Source: JBJXHN01 sp046233135 (GTDB lineage: Bacteria > Pseudomonadota > Alphaproteobacteria > Rhodospirillales > Rhodospirillaceae). Taken from it: a stretch of 64,000 nt of DNA. Positions 23,406-32,484 of this stretch are shown here, piece by piece (the first letter of the stretch is position 1; the number at the start of each line of letters is the position of its first letter). The stretch lies in the NCBI GenBank assembly GCA_046233135.1, contig JBJXHN010000007.1, forward strand, positions 62,001 to 126,000, written 5' to 3'. Made by a program: the position numbers and the translations under genes. The notes below the pieces were generated by a model. It saw only the letters and a list, made by a program, of their open reading frames with translations, had not been told where the DNA came from and searched no databases.

Positions 23406-24542
23406 TCAGGCCGCCGCGCGGCGGGCAAAGGGGACCCAGGCATCGAGAAACCGGGCCGTATCCGCCTCGGTCGTCGACCAGCCGAGGCTGATGCGGATGG
23501 CCTCCCGCGCTGCCGTATCGCTCAGCCCCATGGCCTTCAGCACGGCCGACGGGGCGATGGTGCCGCTGGAACAGGCGCTGCCGGCGCTGACCCGCACGCC
23601 GGCCATGTCCAAAACCATCACCTGCCGTTCCGCCGTCACTCCGGGCAGGCCCACGCAGATGGTGTTGGCCAGGCGCGGCGCATCGGCCCCGTGGATCACG
23701 GCACCGGGGACGGCGGCGCACAGGGTGTCTTCCAGGGTGGTGCGCAAGGTGATCAGGCGGTGGACCTCTGCCGGCGAATCGGTGGCCACGGACCGGGCGG
23801 CGGCGCCGAAGCCCACGGCTCCCAGCAGGTTTTCCGTTCCCCCGCGATAGCCGCGCTCCTGACCGCCGCCGCGCACCAGGGGCGTGATCTCCCGTTCCGG
23901 GGCCAGCACCAGGGCGCCGATACCCGCCGGGCCGCCCATCTTATGGGCCGATAGCGCCAGGCTGTCCGCCCCCAAGGCCGTAAGGTCGAGCATGTCAGCA
24001 GCGTCGTGCGGCAGGCGACCCGGCCCCTGCACCGCGTCCACATGCAACCAACCCCCGGCGGCATGCACCAGCGCGGCGGCTTCGGGTACCGGCTGGCGGA
24101 CGCCGGTTTCATTGTTGGCCAGCATCACCGCCACCAGGGCCGGCGGTCGGCCGGCGAGGGCACGATCCAGGGCGTCGAGATCCAGGACTCCCCGGCGGTC
24201 CACGGGTAACGGATCAGCGTCCGGCCGCGCCTTGAGCACACACGGATGCTCGACGGCGGAAACCAGGACCCGGTGGTGGCCGGTGCCGCGCAGAACCGCA
24301 TTGTTGGCTTCGGTGGCGCCGGAGCAGAAAATGACACGAGAGGCGGCTGCCCCGATCAGGGCTGCCACGGACTCCCGGGCATCTTCCAGCAGGGCACGGG
24401 CTGCTCGGCCGTCACCATGGACGCTTGACGGATTGGCCACGTCCTCTCGCCCCAGAAGGTCCGTCAAGGCCTCGCGGACCCGGGGGCGGAGAGGAGAGGT
24501 GGCATTGTGATCCAGATAGGTGGAAATGGCGGGAAGGCTCAC
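23406..24542 (-). CDS. cysteine desulfurase, IscS/NifS family
   Basis: The PLP enzyme removes sulfur from cysteine for cluster assembly and tRNA thiolation. The lysine that binds PLP is in LSAHKMGGPAG, and the catalytic cysteine is in SAGSACSSG. The ANNETG and HVDAVQGPG motifs are intact. I take the GTG at 24542 as start: it overlaps the iscR stop by four bases, and the protein then begins SLPAISTYLDHNATSP as in homologues. The product has about 378 residues, slightly short for IscS and closer to NifS-like forms. No iscU or hscAB follows. Confidence 0.92.
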   Translation of the reverse strand: MSLPAISTYLDHNATSPLRPRVREALTDLLGREDVANPSSVHGDGRAARALLEDARESVAALIGAAASRVIFCSGATEANNAVLRGTGHHRVLVSAVEHPCVLKARPDADPLPVDRRGVLDLDALDRALAGRPPALVAVMLANNETGVRQPVPEAAALVHAAGGWLHVDAVQGPGRLPHDAADMLDLTALGADSLALSAHKMGGPAGIGALVLAPEREITPLVRGGGQERGYRGGTENLLGAVGFGAAARSVATDSPAEVHRLITLRTTLEDTLCAAVPGAVIHGADAPRLANTICVGLPGVTAERQVMVLDMAGVRVSAGSACSSGTIAPSAVLKAMGLSDTAAREAIRISLGWSTTEADTARFLDAWVPFARRAAA

Positions 24543-25003
24543 TGCATCGCGGAACGTTCGTCCAGATCCCCGATCAGACCGCTGGTGCCGAGCACGCGCC
24601 GATGGGTCACGTCCTCCAGCGACACGCTGCTGAGGTACAGATAGATCTGGTTGGCCAGTTCTTCCCACAGGTCATGGGTCAGGCAGCGGCCCTTGTTGTT
24701 GTGGCAGCCCGCTGGCGACCCCGGCGAACAGCGGGTGGTCTGGATGGGCTCGTCAACGGCGAGGATGATGTCGGAAATCCGCATGTCCCCGGCGTCACGG
24801 GAGAGCAGATAGCCGCCGCCCGGACCGCGCACGCTCTTGACCAGACCGCCCTTGCGCAATCGCCCGAACAGCTGTTCCAGGTAGGACAGGGAAATTTCCT
24901 GACGGTCGGCGATATCGGCAAGGGCGACGGGCTTCCCCGACGAATGGGCGGCCAAGTCGGCCATGGCCATCACGGCGTAGCGGCCCTTGGTGCTCAACCT
25001 CAT
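24539..25003 (-). CDS. iscR: IscR-type Rrf2 iron-sulfur regulator
   Basis: The 154-residue repressor senses cluster status. The N-terminal winged helix (MRLSTKGRYAVMAMADLA) and three cluster cysteines in RCSPGSPAGCHNNKGRC are present. GAGAGGAT lies before the ATG. It probably controls itself and the downstream desulfurase, whose start overlaps its stop codon. It follows cysE by 12 bases. Confidence 0.92.
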   Translation of the reverse strand: MRLSTKGRYAVMAMADLAAHSSGKPVALADIADRQEISLSYLEQLFGRLRKGGLVKSVRGPGGGYLLSRDAGDMRISDIILAVDEPIQTTRCSPGSPAGCHNNKGRCLTHDLWEELANQIYLYLSSVSLEDVTHRRVLGTSGLIGDLDERSAMQ

Positions 25004-25015
25004 GACGTCATCCTC

Positions 25016-25774
25016 TCACGCTAAGGGGGCGCCTGACTCCGAGCGCTCCTCTACCATTACAGTGCCCCGGCCGTTGCCGTTGCCCGGTCCGCCCGTCCGT
25101 TCACTCAGGGCGCCCTCCAGCTCCGCGACCCTGGCATTCAAACGGCGGATCTCCTCCATCAGCCCTGTCAGGGCGTTGGCGATGGGATCGGGCAGCCCTT
25201 CGGGCGTCCCGTAACTGCAAAAACTGTCGTCGGCGACATCGGTCTTGATGCGCTGGGCCACCCGGGCGGGGATGCCCACCATGGTCGCGCCGGGCGCCAC
25301 TTCGGTCAGCACCACCGCGTTGGCGCCGATCCGTGCACCCGCCCCGATGGTGTGCGGCCCCAGAACCTGCGCACCGGCACCGACGATCACTCCGTCTTCC
25401 AGGGTCGGGTGGCGCTTGCCCGCATCCAGCGACGTGCCGCCCAGGGTGACCCCCTGGTACAGGGTCACATCGTGGCCGATCTCCGCCGTTTCCCCGATCA
25501 CCACGCCGGTGGCATGGTCGATGAACAACCGGCGTCCCAGCTTGGCCCCCGGATGAATCTCCACCCCGGTCAGCACTTTGCCCATGTAGGCAACGAACCG
25601 GGCCAGGGTATGCCAGCCATGCCGCCACAGCGGGCTGGACACCCGGTGGAACAGGACGGCGTGGAGACCTGGATAACACAGAAGCACCTCGAGCCGAGAC
25701 CGGGCCGCTGGGTCCCGGTGCATGATTGCATCGATGTCTTCCCTTAAACGCTTGAAAACCATGGCACCGCTCAT
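25016..25774 (-). CDS. cysE: serine O-acetyltransferase CysE
   Basis: CysE makes O-acetylserine, the committed step to cysteine. Left-handed beta-helix hexapeptides are clear (DHATGVVIGETAEIGHDVTL, LGGTSLDAGKRHPTL, IGAGARIGANAVV). The C-terminus is unusual, with a Gly/Glu-rich tail of about 30 residues. I start at 25774 rather than the longer frame at 25885 because homologues begin near MVFKRLREDI. It heads the iscR run and links cysteine supply to desulfurase use. Confidence 0.92.
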   Translation of the reverse strand: MSGAMVFKRLREDIDAIMHRDPAARSRLEVLLCYPGLHAVLFHRVSSPLWRHGWHTLARFVAYMGKVLTGVEIHPGAKLGRRLFIDHATGVVIGETAEIGHDVTLYQGVTLGGTSLDAGKRHPTLEDGVIVGAGAQVLGPHTIGAGARIGANAVVLTEVAPGATMVGIPARVAQRIKTDVADDSFCSYGTPEGLPDPIANALTGLMEEIRRLNARVAELEGALSERTGGPGNGNGRGTVMVEERSESGAPLA

Positions 25775-26058
25775 GCTATAGTCGCCCGCCTTTCGCCTTG
25801 GCGGAACAGCGCCTTGTGAAGGGCCCGGGCCGAACGGGGAGCGAGCATTGACCGAAAATATACTGTGCCCGAGGAAGCCGGTCAAGAATAGCCGGACACC
25901 TATTCGGGCTTTGCCGTCGAATACCCAAGCCTTAACCTGTGGTTTTCGGGGCAGGGATTCGTATGGCCATGGCGCCCCCCGACGCCGGGACCCCTCCCGC
26001 TAGCGGGCGACGGTTCCCATTTGATGACTATCCGAGTATAACCGCGCAAAGCCAGGAC

Positions 26059-26724
26059 ATGCCAGAGATCATCTTTAATGGCCCGGAAGGGCGCCTCGAA
26101 GGCCGCTATCATCACAGCAAGCGGGCCAACGCGCCGATCGCTTTGATCCTGCATCCCCATCCCAAGCAGGGCGGCACCATGAACAATAAGGTGGTGTACA
26201 CGCTCTACCACACCTTCGCCCGCAAGGGATTTTCGGTGCTGCGGTTCAATTTCCGCGGAGTCGGACGCTCTCAGGGGGTGTTCGACAATGGTCAGGGGGA
26301 ACTGTCCGACGCCGCCAGCGCGCTGGATTGGATGCAGGGCCTGAACAACAACGCCGCCGAATGCTGGGTGGCGGGGTTCTCGTTCGGCGCCTGGATTTCC
26401 ATGCAGTTGCTGATGCGCCGCCCGGAAATATCCGGTTTCGTGTCGGTGGCTCCGCCGGCGGGCAGCCATGATTTCACCTTCCTTGCGCCCTGTCCGTCGT
26501 CCGGGATCCTGATCCATGGCGACAAGGACGAACATGTGGCGCCGGCGGCGGTGACCAAACTGGCCAACAAGCTGGCGGCGCAGAAGAACATCCAGGTGGA
26601 TTGCACCATGATCCCCGGGGCCAACCACTTCTTCACCGACCACATGGAAACCCTGGCCAAGGCGGTGGACAGCTATCTGACCCGGGCGATGACCCCGCCC
26701 GACGCCATCGCCGCCGGCCAGTAA
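26059..26724 (+). CDS. alpha/beta hydrolase
   Basis: The 221-residue hydrolase has the nucleophile elbow GFSFG, an oxyanion region HPHPKQGG, an acid in HGDKDEHV and the catalytic histidine in PGANHFF. This is the small conserved proteobacterial family (CC3_0527-like), whose substrate is unknown. I start at 26059, where AGCCAGGA precedes ATG and homologues begin. Its 3' end overlaps that of anmK by 52 bases on the opposite strand. Confidence 0.85.
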   Translation: MPEIIFNGPEGRLEGRYHHSKRANAPIALILHPHPKQGGTMNNKVVYTLYHTFARKGFSVLRFNFRGVGRSQGVFDNGQGELSDAASALDWMQGLNNNAAECWVAGFSFGAWISMQLLMRRPEISGFVSVAPPAGSHDFTFLAPCPSSGILIHGDKDEHVAPAAVTKLANKLAAQKNIQVDCTMIPGANHFFTDHMETLAKAVDSYLTRAMTPPDAIAAGQ

Positions 26725-27929
26725 AGTCCGCCTTTCATCGGTGCCGCCACGCCGGTGGTGCCGGGAAAGGTCAGTGGCAAGCCCCGGGCCGAGCGCACCG
26801 CAAGGAAACCGAAGGCCTGGGCCTCCAGGGCGTCCCCGTCCCAGCCCACCGATTCCACCGGATCGACCGGGGCGTTGGTGGCGCGGGCCAGTTCCGCCAT
26901 GATCCGGGCGTTATGGCGCCCGCCGCCGCACACCAGCCAGCGGCGGGGGGCTTCGGGCATCATGGCCCGCGCCATGGCGGCGGAATGGGCGGTGAAGGCC
27001 GCCAGGGTGGCCGCGCCATCCTCGACCGACAATCCGCGTACGGGATCGAGGGAGAAGGCATCCCGGTCCAGGGATTTCGGCGCCGGGCGCTGGAAATAGG
27101 GGTGGTCGATCAGGGTTCGCAGAACGGCCTGATCCACCTTGCCGGCTGCCGCCAGGGCGCCGTCTTCGTCCATGGGTTTGCCGGTGGTCTGGAAGACCCA
27201 GTCGTCGATCAGGGCATTGCCTGGGCCGGTGTCGAAGGCCACTGGCGGCTCGCCATCCCCCAGCCAGGTGACATTCCCCACTCCGCCCAGGTTCAGCACG
27301 GCAACCGGCTGCTCCAGGTCATGGGCCAGGGCCTGGTGGAAGACCGGGACCAGCGGTGCACCCTGGCCGCCAGCCGCCACGTCATCGTGGCGGAAGTCGT
27401 TCACCACCGGGAGTCCCAGGGCCGCAGCCAGGGCCGCGCCGTCGCCGATCTGCACCGTCAGCCGTTCTTCGGGCGCATGCAGTACCGTGTGGCCGTGAAA
27501 GCCCACCACCGCCGGTGTCAGGCCGGCCTGCCGCGTCAGGGTCTGGACCGCCTGGGCATGCAGCAAGGTCAGGTCGTGCTCCACCGCCCGCACGCCGACC
27601 GTATTGCGCCCGGGACGCAATCCCAGGATATCGCGGAGTCGTTTTCGCATCTCCACACTGTAAGGGATTGTGAGGGCGGGGCCGGTTTCCAACACTCGGC
27701 GGCCGTCGGTCAGAATCAGGGCGGCGTCAATCCCGTCCATGCTGGTGCCGCTCATCAGCCCCAGGGACCAGACCGGCGCGTTGCCGTCGCGCAGGGGGCA
27801 GTTCGAAAGGCTGGGATCGGCGCGGAGTCGGCCCTGTTCCGATGCGGAAACGGCGGTGCTTTCGGGGGGTTCCCGGCCGGGATGCCGGGGGAGGGACGGG
27901 GTCACCGTGTCCTGCAATGTATCCGGCAA
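26673..27929 (-). CDS. anmK: anhydro-N-acetylmuramic acid kinase AnmK
   Basis: AnmK phosphorylates and opens anhydroMurNAc released during cell-wall recycling. The family signature LMSGTSMDGIDAAL and the ATP-binding NLGGVGNVTW and VCGGGRHN segments are present. The 418-residue frame starts at a TTG with CAGGAG upstream, giving an N-terminal extension of about 45 residues over the usual length; a later start is possible. It diverges from tyrS, a common alphaproteobacterial arrangement. Confidence 0.93.
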   Translation of the reverse strand: MPDTLQDTVTPSLPRHPGREPPESTAVSASEQGRLRADPSLSNCPLRDGNAPVWSLGLMSGTSMDGIDAALILTDGRRVLETGPALTIPYSVEMRKRLRDILGLRPGRNTVGVRAVEHDLTLLHAQAVQTLTRQAGLTPAVVGFHGHTVLHAPEERLTVQIGDGAALAAALGLPVVNDFRHDDVAAGGQGAPLVPVFHQALAHDLEQPVAVLNLGGVGNVTWLGDGEPPVAFDTGPGNALIDDWVFQTTGKPMDEDGALAAAGKVDQAVLRTLIDHPYFQRPAPKSLDRDAFSLDPVRGLSVEDGAATLAAFTAHSAAMARAMMPEAPRRWLVCGGGRHNARIMAELARATNAPVDPVESVGWDGDALEAQAFGFLAVRSARGLPLTFPGTTGVAAPMKGGLYWPAAMASGGVIARVR

Positions 27930-28074
27930 GGGGCGCTCCTGAGTTGGTGGAAAAAGGGGGGTGCGGCCACCGCCGTCCCGGCAAGAGCGCCGGGACCGGC
28001 CCCCTGTCGTTGTGGGGGTGGAAGGAGTGTGCTAAAGGGGCGACTTTCCTGCAAGAGTCGTTTGGAACACGTTG

Positions 28075-29328
28075 ATGAGCGCACTGTCGTCCGATTTCCT
28101 CGCCACCATCCAGGCGCGGGGCTTCATTCACCAGGGGACGGATCTGGAAGGGCTTGATGCCCTGCTGTCCAGCGGGCCGCAGACGGCCTATATCGGATTC
28201 GACTGTACGGCCGACAGCCTGCATGTGGGCAGTCTGATCCAGATCATGCTGCTGCACTGGTTCCAGCAGACCGGCCACAAGCCGGTGGTGCTGATGGGGG
28301 GCGGTACGTCGCGTATCGGCGATCCGTCGTTCCGCGACGAAGCCCGGCAACTGCTGAGCGATGAGAAGATCGCCGAGAACATGCAGGGCATCAAGCAGGT
28401 GTTCAGCAAGTTCCTGACCTTTGGCGAAGGTACCACCGATGCGGCGATGGTCAACAATGCCGACTGGCTGGACAGCCTGAACTACATCGGGTTCCTGCGG
28501 GATTACGGCCGGCATTTCTCGGTCAACCGCATGCTGGGCTTCGATTCCGTGAAATTGCGGCTGGATCGGGAACAGTCGCTGAGCTTCCTGGAATTCAACT
28601 ACATGATTCTCCAGGCCTATGACTTCCTGGAACTGAACCGCCGCATGGGCGTGCGCTTGCAGATGGGCGGTTCGGACCAGTGGGGCAATATCGTCAACGG
28701 AGTGGAACTGGCCCGGCGCTGCGATTCCGTGGGTTTGTTCGGGGTCACCTCTCCGCTGATCACCACCGCTTCCGGCGCCAAGATGGGCAAGACCGCGTCC
28801 GGCGCGGTCTGGCTGAACGAAGCCCGGTTGTCGGTATACGATTATTGGCAATTCTGGCGGAATACGGAAGACGCGGACGTGGGCCGCTTCCTGCGCCTGT
28901 TCACCACCCTGCCGCTGGACGAAGTGGCCCGCCTGGAGGCCCTTCAGGGGGCGGATATCAACGAGGCCAAGAAGGTTCTGGCTTTCGAGGCAACCCGCAT
29001 GGCCCATGGCGCCGCAGCCGCCGAGGCCGCTGCCCGCACCGCCCAGCAGACCTTCGAACAGGGCGGTCTGGGTGATGACCTGCCCACGGTTACCGTTGCC
29101 AGGGCCGAACTGGAAGCCGGTATGTCCCTGGTCGATCTGCTGCGCCAGAGCGGCCTGGCCTCCAGCGGCAAGGACGCCAAGCGGCTGATCAAGGAAGGCG
29201 GGGCCAAGGTCAACGACGAGGTGGTCACCGATCAGGCGGCGGTGATCGACGTCTCGGCGATGGGCGACGGTGGGGCGGTCAAATTGTCCGCCGGCAAGAA
29301 GCGGCATGCCCTGGTGCGCTGCGCATAG
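28075..29328 (+). CDS. tyrS: tyrosyl-tRNA synthetase
   Basis: The enzyme attaches tyrosine to tRNA-Tyr. The class I signatures are the HIGH-like LHVGS and the KMSKS-like KMGKT. The tyrosine-binding region (YIGFDCTADSLHVGS, YMILQAYDF) and a C-terminal S4 RNA-binding domain (about 350-415, LASSGKDAKRLIKEGGAKVN) complete it. Its length of 417 residues is standard. Confidence 0.97.
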   Translation: MSALSSDFLATIQARGFIHQGTDLEGLDALLSSGPQTAYIGFDCTADSLHVGSLIQIMLLHWFQQTGHKPVVLMGGGTSRIGDPSFRDEARQLLSDEKIAENMQGIKQVFSKFLTFGEGTTDAAMVNNADWLDSLNYIGFLRDYGRHFSVNRMLGFDSVKLRLDREQSLSFLEFNYMILQAYDFLELNRRMGVRLQMGGSDQWGNIVNGVELARRCDSVGLFGVTSPLITTASGAKMGKTASGAVWLNEARLSVYDYWQFWRNTEDADVGRFLRLFTTLPLDEVARLEALQGADINEAKKVLAFEATRMAHGAAAAEAAARTAQQTFEQGGLGDDLPTVTVARAELEAGMSLVDLLRQSGLASSGKDAKRLIKEGGAKVNDEVVTDQAAVIDVSAMGDGGAVKLSAGKKRHALVRCA

Positions 29329-29365
29329 CCGGGACCGGTAAAAGGGCGGACCCGGAGGGAAGGCG

Positions 29366-30721
29366 ATGGACCAGGAAGCCGGCGATGACCGGATGCTCGA
29401 GTCCCTGATCGACCGCGCGGCCGAGATCGCACGGGCCGTCAGCGATGGACGCGGGGAGTTTCACGCCGCCGACCACCAGATCACCGATGATCCGGACGTT
29501 CGGGAGCGTCTGGCCTCTGCCTTGGGAAACAGGGCAATTACGGCGCTCAATCAGGGAAGCGAAGACGTCTACCTGTATGCCTTCGCGGCCTGGATCCAAA
29601 ATCCCCAGAATGCGCAGGCCATGTCGAATGTCTTTCAGGCCTGCCGATATTGCGGATCCTGGACGGGGGCGGATTTCGAGCGCGTGCACCAGCGGATCGG
29701 CGGGTATCTGGGCGACATCGCCATCGGCAATGTCTTCCGGCGGGATCTGGCGGATAGCCGGGCCGAGACGCTGTACCGCATGGCCTTGGACCGCTATCCG
29801 GACTTGCCCTTCGCCGCAGCCCGGTGTGCCGGCCTGCTGGTTTTCCAGACCCGGTTCGAGGAAGCGCATACCCTTTTCCGTCAGGCCGCCGTGCCGCGAT
29901 TGAATCGCGAGAGCAACGTTCTTCTGGCCGGGCCGGAATTCCGGGCGGCCATGGCCGAAGAGCCGCTGACCCCACCATTGGCCGCCGGCTGCTATCGTGG
30001 AGATGAACAGGAGACGATTGTCCTGTTTTCCTGTGACTCCGGTTATTTCGGTCGGTATGCGGAAAGCCTTGTGCGGTCTTTTCTGGAGCATTGCACCCGG
30101 CCCCTGATCTTCCACCTGCACCTGATCAATCCGACACCGGATGTGGAGACCGAACTGGAGCGCTGGAGGACGACTTTGTTTCCGGGGACGGATATTCGCG
30201 TCAGCCGGGAGTGGGTGGATTTGTCCCGGACGCGTGTGGAGAAGAAGGTGTATTACGCCAGCTCCCGCTTCATGCAGCTGGGGCGGATGATGGCGGCCAC
30301 ATCGGCTAACATTCTGATGGTGGATGCCGACCTGCGGCTGCTGAAGGACATCGGTCCACTCTGCGATACGGTGTTCGCCCATCATGATGTCGGCATGATT
30401 GCCGGGTCCCGCGTCCATCACGACCTGTGGAATATTTACTGGGCCGATATCATGTTCATTACCAATACGTCCCGCAGTCGCCAATTGTTCGAGCGGACCG
30501 GGCGCTATGTGGCCCATTTCCTGAAATCCGGTGAGGCGGTTTGGTTTCTGGACCAGATCGCGTTCTATTGCGTTCTGGAAGCCGGGTTCCTGGATGAACC
30601 GCGCCCCCGGATGCTGAAATTCTCCTACGATCTGGAAATCGAGGGGCAGGAAGGGCGGGAAACGCCGCCGAATGCATTGGGCAGTTATTTCTGGTCCTAC
30701 CATACCTCGCTGAGCAGCTAG
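29366..30721 (+). CDS. putative glycosyltransferase with N-terminal helical repeats
   Basis: The 451-residue protein begins with TPR-like helices (about 60-180, RAETLYRMALDRYPDLPFAA and FEEAHTLFRQA). The C-terminal half (about 210-450) looks like a GT-A glycosyltransferase: an opening strand ETIVLFSCDSGYF and an acidic DxD-type motif in LMVDADLRLL. GGAGGGAAGG precedes the ATG. Family and acceptor are unknown; it may modify surface glycans or flagellin. Confidence 0.55.
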   Translation: MDQEAGDDRMLESLIDRAAEIARAVSDGRGEFHAADHQITDDPDVRERLASALGNRAITALNQGSEDVYLYAFAAWIQNPQNAQAMSNVFQACRYCGSWTGADFERVHQRIGGYLGDIAIGNVFRRDLADSRAETLYRMALDRYPDLPFAAARCAGLLVFQTRFEEAHTLFRQAAVPRLNRESNVLLAGPEFRAAMAEEPLTPPLAAGCYRGDEQETIVLFSCDSGYFGRYAESLVRSFLEHCTRPLIFHLHLINPTPDVETELERWRTTLFPGTDIRVSREWVDLSRTRVEKKVYYASSRFMQLGRMMAATSANILMVDADLRLLKDIGPLCDTVFAHHDVGMIAGSRVHHDLWNIYWADIMFITNTSRSRQLFERTGRYVAHFLKSGEAVWFLDQIAFYCVLEAGFLDEPRPRMLKFSYDLEIEGQEGRETPPNALGSYFWSYHTSLSS

Positions 30722-30768
30722 GGCATCGACCCAAACGAAGGGGTCAGCCGCAGTTTGGAAAGTTGAAG

Positions 30769-30953
30769 TGAACCGTCCCGGGATTGCCAGAGGCTCCATG
30801 GCTTGAGGGACTGCAGCCATGAGCAAGACACCTGGACCTTCGACGAGGTGTTCACCTGAAGTCCGCGAACGGGCGGTACGGATGGTGCTGGAGCGCGCGG
30901 ACGGCCATAGATCGCAGTGGGAGGCGATCTGCTCCATCGCGTCGAAATTTGGC
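30769..30953 (+). pseudogene. IS3-family remnant, end plus truncated orfA
   Basis: TGAACCGTCCCGGG at 30769 resembles an IS3-group terminal repeat. From 30819 a frame reads as the start of an IS3 OrfA (MSKTPGPSTRCSPEVRERAV, RMVLERADGHRSQW) and then loses similarity after SIASKFG at about 30953. The rest of the element is gone, so it cannot move. Confidence 0.75.
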
Positions 30954-31518
30954 TACTTTATGAAAAAAAGCCGCCCATTTTTCATATGGCGGCCAAGTGA
31001 GATGGAAGTTCGGAAAAAAATGCCCTAGCCAGTGTGGCAAGGGTAGCAGCAGTGCCGGCAGCCATCCACTTCCGGATAATACCGTTTGGCGGTGGATACT
31101 GCCTGATGGCAGGTATCAAAGTCATCGAGGAACAACCCGTTCTCTGGCGATGGCATATGTTCACAGGAGTCCTCGTGGGCTTAATGCTTACCAGAGTGCT
31201 TGGATATCTTGTTTACATAGTATATTGACATGGAAAAGTCTTTTGAAGAGACGGGTGACTGTCAGGAAAACTATCATCATTTTTGAAAGCTATAAAAAAC
31301 TTTGAAGTCAGTAAGGAATTCGCGGGTTTAAATGGTCAGTTAGATTTGGAAAATATTGCGAATCGACGCGCTTACTGTTGCATTCACTCTCCGCGAGGGA
31401 GTTTGACAGCGGCGGCGCATGTCTTCAATCGGGCATTTTCCCTGCGGACAAGGGCGGCAAATATCATTAGGCTGCGCTGCTCCTTTTCGGGCCGGCGATC
31501 AACGGAGGAGACCGCACC
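30954..31518. other. AT-richer intergenic scar
   Basis: This stretch is clearly poorer in GC than its surroundings and follows the IS remnant. It contains an imperfect hairpin (GCCGCC and GGCGGC arms) at about 30970-30993, one doubtful small frame and several A/T tracts. Nothing else is supported. It is probably leftover acquired DNA plus the promoter of the gene at 31519. Confidence 0.5.
31034..31228 (+). CDS. possible small membrane protein
   Basis: The 64-residue frame starts with GTG and ends in a hydrophobic stretch (MFTGVLVGLMLTRVLGYLVY) that could span the membrane. It has no convincing ribosome site and lies in the scar region, so it may be chance or a decayed gene. Confidence 0.25.
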   Translation: MARVAAVPAAIHFRIIPFGGGYCLMAGIKVIEEQPVLWRWHMFTGVLVGLMLTRVLGYLVYIVY

Positions 31519-31926
31519 ATGTACAAGATCGGCGTCATCATCGGCAGCTTTCACAAGGCCGAAGGCGAGACCATGCTGGAAACCGTGCGGCAGGCGGCGG
31601 AAGAGAAGGGGATGGAGATCGGATCCGTGGTCTGGGTGCCCGGTTCCATGGAAAAGCCCCTGGCCTTGAAGCGCTTGTTCCGTCGCGAGGATATCGATGG
31701 GGCGGTGGTTCTAGGCATTATCGAACGCGGCGAGACCGGCCACGGACTGGTGATGGCCCAATCGGTGATCAAGGCGATCATCGATCTTCAGCTTGAATTC
31801 ATGAAGCCGGCAGGCGTGGGCATCCTGGGGCCGGAAATCCACCCCAGCCAGATCCAGCCCCGGGTGGTGCCCTATGCCAAGGCGGCGCTGGACGCGCTCC
31901 AGGTCATGCTGGACGGGGGCCAGTAA
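31519..31926 (+). CDS. lumazine-synthase-like protein, archaeal type
   Basis: Lumazine synthase makes the riboflavin precursor 6,7-dimethyl-8-ribityllumazine. The 135-residue product lines up with archaeal-type enzymes: VPGSMEKPLALKRL, the DIDGAVVLGIIERGETGH segment with the catalytic histidine, KPAGVGILGPE, and a terminal RVVPYAKAALDA. It lacks the GAFEIP form typical of bacteria. GGAGGAG precedes the ATG. No other rib gene and no FMN riboswitch are seen nearby, so it may be a second, specialised copy. Confidence 0.75.
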   Translation: MYKIGVIIGSFHKAEGETMLETVRQAAEEKGMEIGSVVWVPGSMEKPLALKRLFRREDIDGAVVLGIIERGETGHGLVMAQSVIKAIIDLQLEFMKPAGVGILGPEIHPSQIQPRVVPYAKAALDALQVMLDGGQ

Positions 31927-31976
31927 GGCCCCCGCATTCCGTAACCTTTCAGATCGCAGCGTCGTATCGGTGCCGG

Positions 31977-32408
31977 TCAGCGGATGGCGCTGGTGACCAG
32001 GGTCGCCACGCCCCGTTCCAGGCTGGTCTTCAGCACGGCACCGAACACGGCGCGACCGAAGGCTCCCCCCAGGGCTGCCGCTGCGGTGGCGGCCATCGGC
32101 GCAGACCGGCCGGCCTTGGCCGGGGCGGCCGCGCGAACGGTTTTGGCCGCCGGAGACGGGGCCGTTCCGGCGGGGATGGCACCGGCCGCGACTCCCCGTG
32201 CCCGCAATTCGGCCATCACCGAGTCGGAAGAGACCACGGCCGGGTCGTACACCACGGTCAGGCAATGGGCGCGCGGGTTGAAGGAAACCTCCTCCACCCC
32301 CGGCATCGCGACGAGGGCATGGCGCACGGCCCGGCCCAGCCGGTCATTTCCTTTGAGAGACGGGCATTTCACCCGCATCCGTCCGGCCACGCTGTGAACA
32401 TAGGTCAT
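31977..32408 (-). CDS. HMA-like domain protein (HMA_2 type)
   Basis: The 143-residue protein starts with a ferredoxin-like HMA fold (VHSVAGRMRVKCPSLKGND, MPGVEEVSFNPRAHCLTVVYD) but lacks the CxxC metal site. The C-terminus is Ala-rich and may be a weak membrane or packing segment. HMA_2 proteins often accompany metal transporters. A Fur-like box 56 bases upstream suggests iron control. Confidence 0.65.
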   Translation of the reverse strand: MTYVHSVAGRMRVKCPSLKGNDRLGRAVRHALVAMPGVEEVSFNPRAHCLTVVYDPAVVSSDSVMAELRARGVAAGAIPAGTAPSPAAKTVRAAAPAKAGRSAPMAATAAAALGGAFGRAVFGAVLKTSLERGVATLVTSAIR

Positions 32409-32463
32409 TGCCGCTCCTCTCCTTCTTTCCTGGATCAGGGTCCGGTATATCAGGGCGTTTGGA

Positions 32464-32484
32464 TATGATACTCACTCTCAATTG
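32464..32484. promoter_or_regulatory. Fur-like box before the HMA-like gene
   Basis: TATGATACTCACTCTCAAT resembles Fur/Irr sites loosely and lies about 56 bases before the minus-strand start at 32408. It is weaker than the site at 32676. Confidence 0.3.

Noticed and set aside
31400..31518. An FMN riboswitch before the lumazine-synthase-like gene
   Set aside because: The conserved FMN-riboswitch helices and loop sequences are not present.
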